64,000 nucleotides of DNA from Jiangella muralis (GTDB lineage: Bacteria; Actinomycetota; Actinomycetes; Jiangellales; Jiangellaceae), in contig NZ_KQ434758.1 of the NCBI RefSeq assembly GCF_001270745.1, positions 124,001 through 188,000 on the forward strand, given 5' to 3'. Positions 18,713 through 26,712 of this stretch are shown piece after piece. The first letter of the stretch is position 1; each line of letters starts with the position of its first letter. Under the pieces are notes generated by a model. The model worked only from the letters and a program-made list of their open reading frames with translations. It ran no database searches and had not been told where the DNA came from. The position numbers were made by a program, and so were the translations under genes.

Positions 18713-19705
18713 TTACTGCTGCGGATCGCGCCGGGCCGGCCCGGTCGTGCCGCGCGGGATCAGCCGCGACCCGACCTGGACCACCGGCGTGGCGGGCGGC
18801 CGGTCGTGCACCAACCCGATGAGCAGGTCGACCGCCCGGCTGGCGATCTCGTCCGGGTCGATGCGGATGGTCGTCAGCGACGGCGTGGACACCGACGCCA
18901 GCAGCGTGTCGTCGATGCCGACCACGCTGACGTCGCCCGGCACCGCGGCGCCGAGCGCGGCCAGCTGGTGCAGCACGCCCATCGCGACGAGGTCGTTGTG
19001 CGCCAGCACCGCCGTCGCCTGGTGGGCGAGGACGAGCGGCGCGGCGTGTACCCCGGTCTCGAACCGGGCCTCGTACGGACCGATCTCGATCAGCGACAGG
19101 TCGTGCGCGTCGAACGCCGCCCGGATCGACTTCGACCGCGACTGGTCCGGCCGGTTGCCGTTGCCGTCGACGAAGACGCACCGCTGGTGGCCGTACGCCT
19201 TGAGGTGCTCGGCCGCCTGCGCCATGCCGTCGGTGAGCGAGACGTGCACCTCGCTGACGCCCGGCACCTGGCGGTTGACCAGCACGACGGGCATCCGCTC
19301 GGCCAGCTCGGCGAGGCGGTCCTCCGACAGCATGGACGCCCAGAGGACGAGGCCGTCGACCTTCTTCGACACCGCGGCGATGGTCTCCAGCTCGTCGGCC
19401 TCGCGCTCGTCGCTGTCGGCGACCAGCAGGGTGTAACCCAGCCGCTTGGCCCGCTCCTGCATCGCCTTGAAGATCGGCGGGAAGAACGGGTTGGTGATGT
19501 CCGGGATCAGCAGCCCCAGCGTCTCGGTGCGCCCGTCACGCAGCGAGCGCGCCGCCGGGTTGGGCGAGTAGCCCAGCCGGTCGGCCGCGGCCACGACCCG
19601 CTCCCGGGTGGTGGCGTTGACGAGCTCCGGCGTGTTCAGCGCGCGGGACACCGTCGAGACGGAGACGCCGGCGGCCTTGGCGACCGAGCCGATCGTGACG
19701 GCCAT
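18713..19705 (-). CDS. LacI family transcriptional regulator
   Basis: A 330-aa repressor. The N-terminal LacI helix-turn-helix and hinge read VTIGSVAKAAGVSVSTVSRALN to about residue 24 and RLGYSPNPAARSL near 55. The rest is a periplasmic-binding-protein-like sensor (LLIPDITNPFFPPIFKAMQERAKRLGY). ATG 19705 has AGGAGG six bases upstream; a longer frame to 19747 is not needed. It heads the minus-strand sugar operon and probably controls it, together with the divergent dehydratase, through the site at 19747-19760. The ligand should be a sugar or sugar acid from that pathway. Confidence 0.92.
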   Translation of the reverse strand: MAVTIGSVAKAAGVSVSTVSRALNTPELVNATTRERVVAAADRLGYSPNPAARSLRDGRTETLGLLIPDITNPFFPPIFKAMQERAKRLGYTLLVADSDEREADELETIAAVSKKVDGLVLWASMLSEDRLAELAERMPVVLVNRQVPGVSEVHVSLTDGMAQAAEHLKAYGHQRCVFVDGNGNRPDQSRSKSIRAAFDAHDLSLIEIGPYEARFETGVHAAPLVLAHQATAVLAHNDLVAMGVLHQLAALGAAVPGDVSVVGIDDTLLASVSTPSLTTIRIDPDEIASRAVDLLIGLVHDRPPATPVVQVGSRLIPRGTTGPARRDPQQ

Positions 19706-19746
19706 GCGGTTCCTCCTCGACGCTGGGTGAGTACGCGGCGGCAGCA

Positions 19747-19772
19747 TTGCAAACGTTTCTGAAGTATGTCAA
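19747..19772 (-). promoter_or_regulatory. LacI-type operator inside the lacI promoter
   Basis: On the minus strand TTGACA (19772-19767) starts a promoter whose 17-18-bp spacer contains the LacI-like element TTGCAAACGTTTCT (19747-19760, plus-strand reading) with the central AACGTT of LacI-family sites. The right half-site is imperfect. A repressor here would block its own operon and probably also the divergent dehydratase gene, whose weaker -10 (TACGAT, 19800-19805) lies about 40 bp away. Confidence 0.65.
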
Positions 19773-19875
19773 GAGGTGTCTTCGCAGTGAACTCGCGCAT
19801 ACGATACGGTGCTGACCGCCGCGATGAGTGATTTGCGGGATCGTTTTCACAGCAAGCGAAGGGACGCCGAAGCCC

Positions 19876-21015
19876 ATGAAGATCACCGGGTGCGAAGTGC
19901 TCACCCTCCCCGACCACGGCGACAGCATGATGCTGGTCGCGGTCGACACCGACGAGGGCATCCACGGCCTGGGCGAGGTCGGCATCCGGACCCGGCAGCG
20001 CGCGGTCGCCGGGGGCATCGAGCACCTGGCCGAACTGATCGTCGGCGAGGACCCCACCCGCATCGAGCACCTGTGGCAGGTCATGTTCCGGCGCGGCTTC
20101 TTCCCGTCCGACCGGTTCCTCTCCGCCGCGATCGCCGCCATCGACGTCGCCCTCTGGGACATCCGCGGCAAGGCGCTGGGCGTACCGGTGTACCAGCTGC
20201 TCGGCGGTCAGGTCCGCGACGCGGTGCCGTGCTACGTCCACGTCGGCGACGAGTACCGCGAGCTGCCGGCGTTCCTGGACCGGTGCCGGCAACTGGTCGA
20301 GGACGGCTGGCGGCACCTGCGCTTCGCCGCCCCGCACGACGACGGCGTCCTGGACCAGCGGGCCAGCATGCGCGCGTCGATCGCGATGATGCACGCGGCC
20401 CGCGAAGCGCTGGGCGACGAGATCGAGTTGATCCTCGACGTGCACACCCGGCTGGACCCGCCGGAAGCGGTCACGCTGTGCCGCGAGATCGAGGCGGCCC
20501 GGCCCTACTTCGTCGAGGACCCGCTGCGGTCGGAGTCGCTGGACAGCTACCAGATGCTGCGGCTGCGCACCGGCGTGCCGCTGGCCACCGGCGAGGTGTA
20601 CGGGTCGAAGTGGGAGTTCCAGCGGCTGATCGAGCGCGACCTCATCGACTACGCGCGGGTCGACGTCGCGGTGGCGGCCGGGCTGACCGAGGCGAAGAAG
20701 ATCGCCGCGCTGGCCGAGACGCACTACGTCAAGCTGGCCACCCACAACCCGCTCGGCCCGGTCACGGCGGCCGCGTCGCTGCACCTCAACCTGGCCTGCC
20801 CGAACGTCGGGGTCCAGGAGCACCAGGTGGCGCCGGAGCCGGCGACGGCCGCGCTGTTCACCGCCCGGCCGACGGTCCGCCCGGGCTGGGTGGAACGCAG
20901 CGAGCTCCCCGGCCTCGGCGTCGACATCGACCGCGCGGCCGCCCGCAAGCTGCGGGCCACCCCCGCCGAACGCCCGCACCTGCGCACCCCGGACGGCGCG
21001 TACACGAACTGGTGA
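19876..21015 (+). CDS. Enolase-superfamily sugar-acid dehydratase (DgoD/ManD-like)
   Basis: A 379-aa member of the mandelate racemase group. Metal ligands are D188 (ILDVH), E214 (FVEDP) and E240 (ATGE). Candidate catalytic histidines are H190 and H290 (ATHNP). These five keep the spacing of E. coli galactonate dehydratase (D183, E209, E235, H185, H285) with an offset of five. The reaction would be dehydration of an aldonate to a 2-keto-3-deoxy acid in the cytoplasm. The true substrate is not known. It diverges from lacI and shares its control region, tying it to the oxidoreductase/epimerase pathway. Confidence 0.87.
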   Translation: MKITGCEVLTLPDHGDSMMLVAVDTDEGIHGLGEVGIRTRQRAVAGGIEHLAELIVGEDPTRIEHLWQVMFRRGFFPSDRFLSAAIAAIDVALWDIRGKALGVPVYQLLGGQVRDAVPCYVHVGDEYRELPAFLDRCRQLVEDGWRHLRFAAPHDDGVLDQRASMRASIAMMHAAREALGDEIELILDVHTRLDPPEAVTLCREIEAARPYFVEDPLRSESLDSYQMLRLRTGVPLATGEVYGSKWEFQRLIERDLIDYARVDVAVAAGLTEAKKIAALAETHYVKLATHNPLGPVTAAASLHLNLACPNVGVQEHQVAPEPATAALFTARPTVRPGWVERSELPGLGVDIDRAAARKLRATPAERPHLRTPDGAYTNW

Positions 21016-21042
21016 CGCGCGGCGGCCCGCACACCACCACGC

Positions 21043-21702
21043 TCACAGGCTGTGCGCGGTGATGTTGCCGGTGATCGTGGTGGCCCGGATGGTCAGGCCG
21101 GTCGCGCCGTCGTTCTTCAGCGAGTTCTCGATCCGGCCGACGGTGGTGCCGGCGTCCAGCGAGGCGGAGACGCCGGGAGCGGCGCCGACGGACAGGTCAC
21201 CGACCTTGGTGGAGAGCACGACCGTGCCGTTCTCCGCCTCGGCGATGCGGATGTCGCCCTTCGCCGTGCTGATCTCGGCCGAGCCGGTGAGGTGGCCGAC
21301 CGACACGTCACCGGCCTGGACGGTGAGGCGGACGTTCGCAGCCTCGTCCAGCTTGAGGTCGCCGGCCGCGCCGTCGACGGTGACGTCGCCGAGGCGCCCG
21401 ACACCGCGGACGTCGACGGCGGCCGCCGTCGCCTCGACCCGGGAGCCCGCGGGCAGCTGGACCGTGACCTCGATCGAGCCGGAGGGGCCGAGGATCCGGT
21501 GCTTCGGCACGTCGACGCGCAGGACGCCGTCGGCGTAGCCGACCGTGGTCTGCTCCGCCAGCTTCACGTCGCGGTTCTTGGCGGGGTCCATCGGCCGGAC
21601 GTCGACGGTCGTGTCGGCGCGGTCGGCGGCGATGAGCTGGACGCGCCCCGCGGAGATGTCGAGGACGGCGGAGATCGGGGTGGGGGTGTCGAAGGTCTGC
21701 AT
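21043..21702 (-). CDS. DUF4097-type beta-repeat protein
   Basis: A 219-aa protein of short, regular beta-strand repeats with a G-D-x-x-x-G-x-x cadence (VDVRGVGRLGDVTVDGAAGDLKL, VTVQAGDVSVGHLTGSAEIST, KGDIRIAEA), the pattern of DUF4097/adhesin-like right-handed beta folds. It has no signal peptide or membrane helix, so it is probably cytoplasmic. The function is unknown. Its promoter (TTGCCA 21770-21765, TAGCGT 21747-21742) faces that of the divergent MarR-type regulator, which probably represses it. An AGGAG site lies nine bases before the ATG. Confidence 0.85.
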   Translation of the reverse strand: MQTFDTPTPISAVLDISAGRVQLIAADRADTTVDVRPMDPAKNRDVKLAEQTTVGYADGVLRVDVPKHRILGPSGSIEVTVQLPAGSRVEATAAAVDVRGVGRLGDVTVDGAAGDLKLDEAANVRLTVQAGDVSVGHLTGSAEISTAKGDIRIAEAENGTVVLSTKVGDLSVGAAPGVSASLDAGTTVGRIENSLKNDGATGLTIRATTITGNITAHSL

Positions 21703-21731
21703 GCTGCTCAGCTCCTGTGCTCGTTGTTTCT

Positions 21732-21763
21732 GATAGTGGAAACGCTACGTTGCGTTCACTATC
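21732..21763. promoter_or_regulatory. Inverted repeat across the DUF4097 promoter
   Basis: GATAGTG (21732-21738) and CACTATC (21757-21763) are exact inverse copies flanking the -10 of the DUF4097 promoter, and the match extends inward with AACGC/GCGTT after a one-base bulge. The element could be a second operator or a hairpin at the start of the transcript. Confidence 0.45.
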
Positions 21764-21766
21764 TTG

Positions 21767-21859
21767 GCAACATGTTCGTTGCACCTGAGCGGCGTCATTG
21801 CAGGTCGATGCCGGAATATCGTTGCAACGGTCGTGGAACTAACGCAACATGCGCGTTGC
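21767..21859. promoter_or_regulatory. Twin operators GCAAC-N6-GTTGC between divergent genes
   Basis: Two copies of the same inverted repeat, GCAAC-N6-GTTGC, occur at 21767-21782 and 21844-21859, both with ATG as the first three spacer bases. A shorter palindrome, CGTTGCAACG, lies between them (21820-21829). The left copy overlaps the -35 of the DUF4097 promoter. The right copy overlaps TTGCAA (21856-21861), the -35 of the regulator's promoter (TATGGT at 21880-21885). The geometry predicts joint repression of both genes. Confidence 0.65.
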
Positions 21860-21918
21860 AATGATTGACGAATGAACGCTATGGTTCGGGGGACGAGGAC
21901 GGCACGAAGGAGGCCACG

Positions 21919-22635
21919 ATGCCGGGAGGCAGGCTCACCCAGCGGGAACGCCAGCAGATCGCGCTGGGCCTGGCCGACGATCTCGCCTACGCCGAGATCG
22001 CCCGCCGGCTGGACCGGCCGACGTCGACCGTCACCCGCGAGGTCATGCGCAACGGTGGCCCGGCCGGCTACCGCGCCGAGGCCGCCCACCGGGCCACCGA
22101 GAAGCGCGCCCATCGCAGCAAGCCGGCCGCGTCGCCAGGGCCGCAGGCGCCGCCGCCGGTGCACGGGCGCGACCCGGCCGCCGTCCGCGCGTACGAGGAG
22201 ACGTTCACCGCGCTGCTCATGCGGCAGGGCCTGCCGCGCATCGCGTCGCAGGTGCTGACCTGCCTGTTCACCACCGACGCGGGTAGCCTCACCGCGCCCG
22301 ACCTGGCGCAGCGGCTCCAGGTGAGCCCGGCGTCGATCTCGAAGGCCATCACCTTCCTGGAGGGCCAGGGCCTCGTCGTCCGCAAGCGCGATGAGGGCCG
22401 GCGGGAGCGCTACGTCGCCGACAACGAGGTCTGGTTCCACTCGATGATCGCGGCCGCCCGCAGCAACGCCGAGCTGGCCGAGGCCGCGCGGCAGGGCGTC
22501 GGCGTGCTCGGTCGCGGCACCCCGGCCGCCGTCCGGCTCGAGAACGTCGCCCGGTTCATCGACTTCGTCGGCGAGAGCATCGCCCGCGCCGCTGAGCAGG
22601 CCCGCGAGGTGCTCGGCCCTAATCCAGCGCCGTGA
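21919..22635 (+). CDS. IS30-type HTH plus MarR/GbsR winged-helix regulator
   Basis: A 238-aa DNA-binding protein. Residues about 5-65 (LTQRERQQIALGLADDLAYAEIARRLDRPTSTVTREVMRNGG) resemble the N-terminal HTH of IS30-family transposases (HTH_38). Residues about 90-200 form a MarR/GbsR-like winged helix (LTAPDLAQRLQVSPASISKAITFLEGQGLVVRKRDEGRRERYV). No transposase catalytic domain is present. ATG 21919 has AAGGAGG seven bases upstream, so the frame's earlier ATG at 21865 is not used. The divergent DUF4097 gene and the twin operators suggest it represses that gene and itself. Its last 17 bases overlap the M50 gene tail to tail. Confidence 0.85.
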   Translation: MPGGRLTQRERQQIALGLADDLAYAEIARRLDRPTSTVTREVMRNGGPAGYRAEAAHRATEKRAHRSKPAASPGPQAPPPVHGRDPAAVRAYEETFTALLMRQGLPRIASQVLTCLFTTDAGSLTAPDLAQRLQVSPASISKAITFLEGQGLVVRKRDEGRRERYVADNEVWFHSMIAAARSNAELAEAARQGVGVLGRGTPAAVRLENVARFIDFVGESIARAAEQAREVLGPNPAP

Positions 22636-23362
22636 GCACCGAGGCGACGTTGAACCACGCGCACGCACCGATGACCAGCGCGAACGTGAACAGCCAGACG
22701 CCGCCGGGGACGACCGTGCGGCGGCCCATGAGGTACGCGTCGGACTGCTGGACGCCGCGGCCGCTGGTGTGCGCCCGGACGACGGCCCACAGGCCGCGCA
22801 CCGCGCCCACCGTCAGCAGCCAGGCGAACGCGTACACCACCACCGTGCACAGCCACGCCGACCCGTACCAGCCGACCAGCCCGAACCCGACGCCCGTCGT
22901 GAGCACGACGGCCACCGTCAGCCAGCTGCGCGACAGCAGGAACACCAGCGCGAGGCAGGCCACCAGGACGCCGAGCGCCAGCCGCGCCCACCCGTGCGTG
23001 GCCGACCACACCAGCGCCGACCCGACGACGGCCGGCGCCGGGTAGCCCCACCACATCGTCCAGAGCGTGCCGGGCGTGCTGTGCGACCAGAAGTTCGTCG
23101 CGCCGGAGAGGTCGCCGCGCACCGTCACGCCGCGCAGCCGGAACCCGGCCGTCAGCGCGGCGACGACGTGGCCCAGCTCGTGCACGATCGTGACCGGATA
23201 CCCGGCCAGCCGCCAGGCCGGCCCGTACACCGCCAGCACGACGCCGGCCAGCGCGAACCCCAGTACGACCGACGGCGGCATGGTCGCCAGCGTCTCGTCG
23301 ACCCGGACGTCCGCGAACCAGCCACGTACGCCGTCGGTCGTCCCGCCGCTCGCCTCCGCCAT
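22619..23362 (-). CDS. M50-type membrane metallopeptidase-like protein
   Basis: A 247-aa membrane protein with a zinc-protease HELGH motif (H61, E62, H65) in the segment YPVTIVHELGHVVAALTAG. About six or seven hydrophobic helices surround it. This matches the M50B-like actinobacterial membrane proteins related to site-2 proteases, although the third ligand (an N/D-P-G type motif) is not clear. The start could be the ATG at 23362 or the one at 23365. It follows the membrane PH-like protein by 10 bp and ends the second sugar operon by position; a role in that pathway is doubtful. Confidence 0.75.
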   Translation of the reverse strand: MAEASGGTTDGVRGWFADVRVDETLATMPPSVVLGFALAGVVLAVYGPAWRLAGYPVTIVHELGHVVAALTAGFRLRGVTVRGDLSGATNFWSHSTPGTLWTMWWGYPAPAVVGSALVWSATHGWARLALGVLVACLALVFLLSRSWLTVAVVLTTGVGFGLVGWYGSAWLCTVVVYAFAWLLTVGAVRGLWAVVRAHTSGRGVQQSDAYLMGRRTVVPGGVWLFTFALVIGACAWFNVASVLTALD

Positions 23363-23375
23363 CACCCGCCCGACC

Positions 23376-24752
23376 CTAACCCGTCCCCTCCCAGAGGTCG
23401 TCGAAGCCGTGGCACAGGTCCCGCCGGAAGGCCAGCAGCGCCGGCCGGAGCTGGTGCGGCGGCATCCGCACCGGCGACCCGTCGCCCGGCGCCTCGGCCC
23501 ACCGCGAGCGGCCGCGCGGCTCCAGGTCGTGCCGGTAGGTCAGGCGCAGCCGGATCGCCGGGTAGCTGACCAGCCGCCCGGTGCCGATGGCGTCCGGTCC
23601 CGCGTGCCCGGACGCCACGACGTCGGCGCCGACGCCGGGCAGCGGCACCGGCAGCGGCGGGTTCTCGTGCAGGTAGAGGTCGACGACGCGGCGGCGACCG
23701 GCCGGCGCGGGGACGGCGTCGAAGGCGCGCCGCGTGACGGCGGCCTGCACCCGGTCCCAGCCGACGGCGGTCCGTTCCAGCGCCCGCGGCCGCCACCGCC
23801 GCTTGCGGACGATCTCCAGGCCCTCGGCCGACACCAGGATGCCGACGCCGGTCGTCGCCCGCGGCAGCATCCACAGCGTGACCGGCAGCGTGAGGCAGCA
23901 GAACAGCACCGGCACCAGCAGCACCAGCGCGATCAGCCCGGCCGCCACGGCCGGCAGCCCGAACGGGTCGCCCATCAGGTAGACACCACCGGCCAGGACG
24001 GCGACCTGCGCCGCGAGCGCGAGCAGCAGCCGCGGCCACGGCTCGCCGTGGTCCAGCCAGACCGGCCCGGCCGGACGCGGCAGCTCCGGCGGTGCGCTGC
24101 CCGGCTCGACGGATCCGGCCGGGCCCGGGAGCGCGACGGGGCGCGGCCCGGCGGCCTGCGGCGGGGTGAACCACTGGTCCACCCCGGTGCCCGCGTAGAA
24201 CAGGTCCGGGCGCCACGCCGCCACCGCCTCGGCCACCTCCCGGGAGACCGGCTCGCCCAGCCGCAGCCGCGGCGCCGGGACCCGGACGCCGTCGATCTGG
24301 GTGTCCGCCTCGACGGCGACCTCAGTCGCGGCGAACGCGGGCAGGCCGGGCAGGTCGCGGCCGAGGTACAGCTCGAGCAGCTCGCCGGGACCGGGCGCGT
24401 TGACGACCTGCACGTCGTCCCAGCCGACCCGGGCCCGGCCGCCCCGGTGCCACCACTTCGAGTGCTCGACGACGTCCACGCCCTCGGCCCCGACGATCAG
24501 CTCCCGCCGGGTCGTCGCGCCCGGCAGCCCGTGCACCGTCCGCGCCGTCAGCACCACCAGCAGCAGCCCGAACGCCGCGGCGGCGATCGCCAGCGGGCGG
24601 GTGCCGGAGTCCCACAGCTCGCCGCGGTCCCAGCCGGTCAGCGACCCCAGCGGCGCCGCCAGCAGCAGGCAGACGACCGCCAGCAGCACCAGCCAGCCGA
24701 TGCGCCCGGCGACACCGGGCGCCGCCACCGGCACGGTGCGGGCGTCGGGCAT
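23376..24752 (-). CDS. Membrane protein with duplicated PH-like halves, unknown function
   Basis: A 458-aa protein made of two similar halves. Each has a pair of hydrophobic helices (about 15-75 and 255-305) followed by a soluble stretch with the shared pattern of an Arg-rich strand, V-x-A-E-G-L/V-x-V, and a W-D-x-V-Q segment (VGWDDVQVV; VGWDRVQAAV). This suggests a bacterial PH-like domain repeated twice. The linker (about 195-245) is Pro/Gly-rich. No family was recognised with certainty. It begins 8 bp after the SIS gene, so it can be translated from the same mRNA. Confidence 0.7.
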   Translation of the reverse strand: MPDARTVPVAAPGVAGRIGWLVLLAVVCLLLAAPLGSLTGWDRGELWDSGTRPLAIAAAAFGLLLVVLTARTVHGLPGATTRRELIVGAEGVDVVEHSKWWHRGGRARVGWDDVQVVNAPGPGELLELYLGRDLPGLPAFAATEVAVEADTQIDGVRVPAPRLRLGEPVSREVAEAVAAWRPDLFYAGTGVDQWFTPPQAAGPRPVALPGPAGSVEPGSAPPELPRPAGPVWLDHGEPWPRLLLALAAQVAVLAGGVYLMGDPFGLPAVAAGLIALVLLVPVLFCCLTLPVTLWMLPRATTGVGILVSAEGLEIVRKRRWRPRALERTAVGWDRVQAAVTRRAFDAVPAPAGRRRVVDLYLHENPPLPVPLPGVGADVVASGHAGPDAIGTGRLVSYPAIRLRLTYRHDLEPRGRSRWAEAPGDGSPVRMPPHQLRPALLAFRRDLCHGFDDLWEGTG

Positions 24753-24760
24753 ACGGGCTC

Positions 24761-25510
24761 CTAGGGCTCGATCGGGCGCACCCGGTCCTGATAGCGCTCC
24801 AGGATCTTACGGTTGTGGCCGTCGCCCGCCGCCAGGTTGGCCGAGATGTAGACCGGCGGCTGCTCACCCCGCTCCAGCAGCTCCCGGCAGATCAGCTCGG
24901 TCAGGATCTGCGCCGCCAGCACCCCGGTCAGCGACGACACCGCGCCGATCCGTACCCCGGAAGCCAGCTCGATCGCGGCGTCGCCCTCCGGCGCCCCGTT
25001 GTCGATGACGACGTCGGCGAGGTCGGCCAGGCGCGGGCCGGCCGCGCTGCGGGCCGCCGCCGACCGGGTGTGCGCCAGCGACGTGATCGCGATCAGGCCG
25101 TGCCCGCGCTCGCGCGCCAGCTGGGCCATCTCGACGACCGCCGCGTTGAGGCCGGAGTTCGACACGATGAGGAACACGTCCTCCGGCCGCGGCCGGGCCA
25201 GCGCGTAGATCCGGCCGGCCAGGCCGGACTCGCGCTCGTAGGTCGGGTCGAGGATCGCTGCGGGATCCTCGCCCCCGAACATCACCAGGTCCTTCACCGC
25301 GAGCATGCCGACGGGGACCAGCCCGCCCGCGCGGCCGGCCAGCTCCAGCGTCACGATGCGGGAGTGCCCGGTCCCGAACGCCTGCAGCACGCCGCCGGCC
25401 GCGACCGACCCGGTCACCATCGCGGCGGCCTCCCGCAGGGCCGGCAGCTGCGTCTCGACGACGTGCTCGACCAGCCCGGCGGCCCGGGTGGCGTACTCGG
25501 ATGCGATCAC
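24761..25510 (-). CDS. SIS domain sugar-phosphate-binding protein (UPF0309-like)
   Basis: A 249-aa protein with an SIS fold: GGVLQAFGTGHSRIVTLELAGRAGGLVPV, DVFLIVSNSGLNAAVVEMAQLARERG, then LIAITSLAHTRS and DVVIDNGAPEGDAAIE. These stretches are the hallmarks of the UPF0309 group. SIS domains bind phosphosugars and act as isomerases, as etherases such as MurQ, or as regulators. It is coupled by a GTGA overlap to the ceramidase-like gene, and the kinase upstream would supply a phosphosugar. An isomerase or deaminase step on an amino-sugar phosphate is an inference. Confidence 0.88.
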   Translation of the reverse strand: MIASEYATRAAGLVEHVVETQLPALREAAAMVTGSVAAGGVLQAFGTGHSRIVTLELAGRAGGLVPVGMLAVKDLVMFGGEDPAAILDPTYERESGLAGRIYALARPRPEDVFLIVSNSGLNAAVVEMAQLARERGHGLIAITSLAHTRSAAARSAAGPRLADLADVVIDNGAPEGDAAIELASGVRIGAVSSLTGVLAAQILTELICRELLERGEQPPVYISANLAAGDGHNRKILERYQDRVRPIEP

Positions 25511-26712
25511 GTGCTCTCCTCCGCGGCTGCGACGATCCGCGCCACCTGGACGGCGACGTCGGCGACCCGCTCGCCGCTGCCCGGCCGGACCGGGCTGACG
25601 AGCGTCTCGTATGTGGGCGGCGTATCGCGGCTGGGCAGGTAGCCGAGGTAGCCGTTGGTGTAGCCGAGGACGATGACGTCCGGCCCGGCGGCCGCACGGA
25701 TCGCCTCGCCCAGCTCCAGGAACAGCTCGCCGGGGACCGCCACCAGCGTCACGCCGCCGAGCCGGACCGCCTGGACGTCGACGTCGTACGGCTCGCCGCG
25801 GGCCGCGAGCTCGCCGGCGATGCGCCGGCCCTGCTCGAACACCTGCCGGGCGCGCGCATCGGCGCCGCCGGCGGCGGTGGCCCGGGTCGCGGCGGCCACC
25901 TCGGCCGCGGTCTTCGGTTCCAGCCGGACCTGCCGCGACACGGGCAGCCGGACGGCGTCCGGGCCGGGCTCGCCGGACGGCGCCAGCGGCAGCTCGGCGG
26001 CGACCAGCGACGCCAGCCGGGCCAGTTCGGCCGGGCCGCGGCCGCGGCGGGTGTGCCGGGTGCTGATGTCGCCCGCGGCTCCGGTCGCCGCGACCGCCCA
26101 GCGGCCCGGCGCCTCGAGGGCGCGCCGGATCGCGCCGTTGAGGTCCCCGGAGATGTCGCGGTTGGCGGCCGGCAGCACCGTCGGGTGCACCGGCGAGACC
26201 GTGACGACGCCGGCGACGCCCGCCGCGGTCGAGACGACGAGCGCGTCGACCGGCACGTCCAGCCGTTCGGCGGCGCCGGCGATCCGGCGCCCGGCCAGGC
26301 CCGGTACCTCCACCCGGACGCTGGTCAGCGCCGCGTCCCGCTCGTCGACGATGGCCGCCCTCGCCGCGCTGACCGCAGCCGCGACCAGCCGCCGTCCGAC
26401 GTCCGGCGGGGTCGGCCGGCCGCCCGGCGTGCAGCCGCTCTCCGGGCTCGCGTGCGTGTGCGTGGCCGCGACCCAGCAGTCGTCGATCCGCAACTCCCGC
26501 AGGGCATCGCGCACCTGCCCGGCGGCGTCGGTGTTCACGCAGACGAGGTCGGCCACGACCAGCGCGAACCGGTGCCGGCCGGCGGCGAACGTCACGACGT
26601 GCACCTCCAGCGGGTCCAGCACGCCTCCGGCCCCGTGCGCCCGGTCGGCGTAGCCGCCCATCGGCTCACCCGGCCGGACCTCGAACAACTGCTCCCCGTG
26701 TCCGATCCTCAC
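25507..26712 (-). CDS. Neutral/alkaline ceramidase-like hydrolase
   Basis: A 401-aa protein resembling the N-terminal catalytic domain of neutral ceramidases: AATHTHASPES for the T-H-T-H zinc motif, VSPVHPTVLP for the H-P-T-V-L motif, and ATGAAGDISTRHT for the G-D-V/I-S motif. Neutral ceramidases are zinc amidases that cut N-acyl bonds, but they are normally exported. This one has no signal peptide and lies between a sugar kinase and an SIS gene, both joined by 4-base overlaps. That context suggests a cytoplasmic N-acyl sugar amidase or esterase. The GTG start overlaps the kinase stop. Confidence 0.82.
   Translation of the reverse strand: MRIGHGEQLFEVRPGEPMGGYADRAHGAGGVLDPLEVHVVTFAAGRHRFALVVADLVCVNTDAAGQVRDALRELRIDDCWVAATHTHASPESGCTPGGRPTPPDVGRRLVAAAVSAARAAIVDERDAALTSVRVEVPGLAGRRIAGAAERLDVPVDALVVSTAAGVAGVVTVSPVHPTVLPAANRDISGDLNGAIRRALEAPGRWAVAATGAAGDISTRHTRRGRGPAELARLASLVAAELPLAPSGEPGPDAVRLPVSRQVRLEPKTAAEVAAATRATAAGGADARARQVFEQGRRIAGELAARGEPYDVDVQAVRLGGVTLVAVPGELFLELGEAIRAAAGPDVIVLGYTNGYLGYLPSRDTPPTYETLVSPVRPGSGERVADVAVQVARIVAAAEEST

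Noticed and set aside
19636-20979. 447-aa minus-strand frame opposite the dehydratase
   Set aside because: It is antisense to a well-supported enolase-superfamily gene with all catalytic residues and has biased, motif-free composition.
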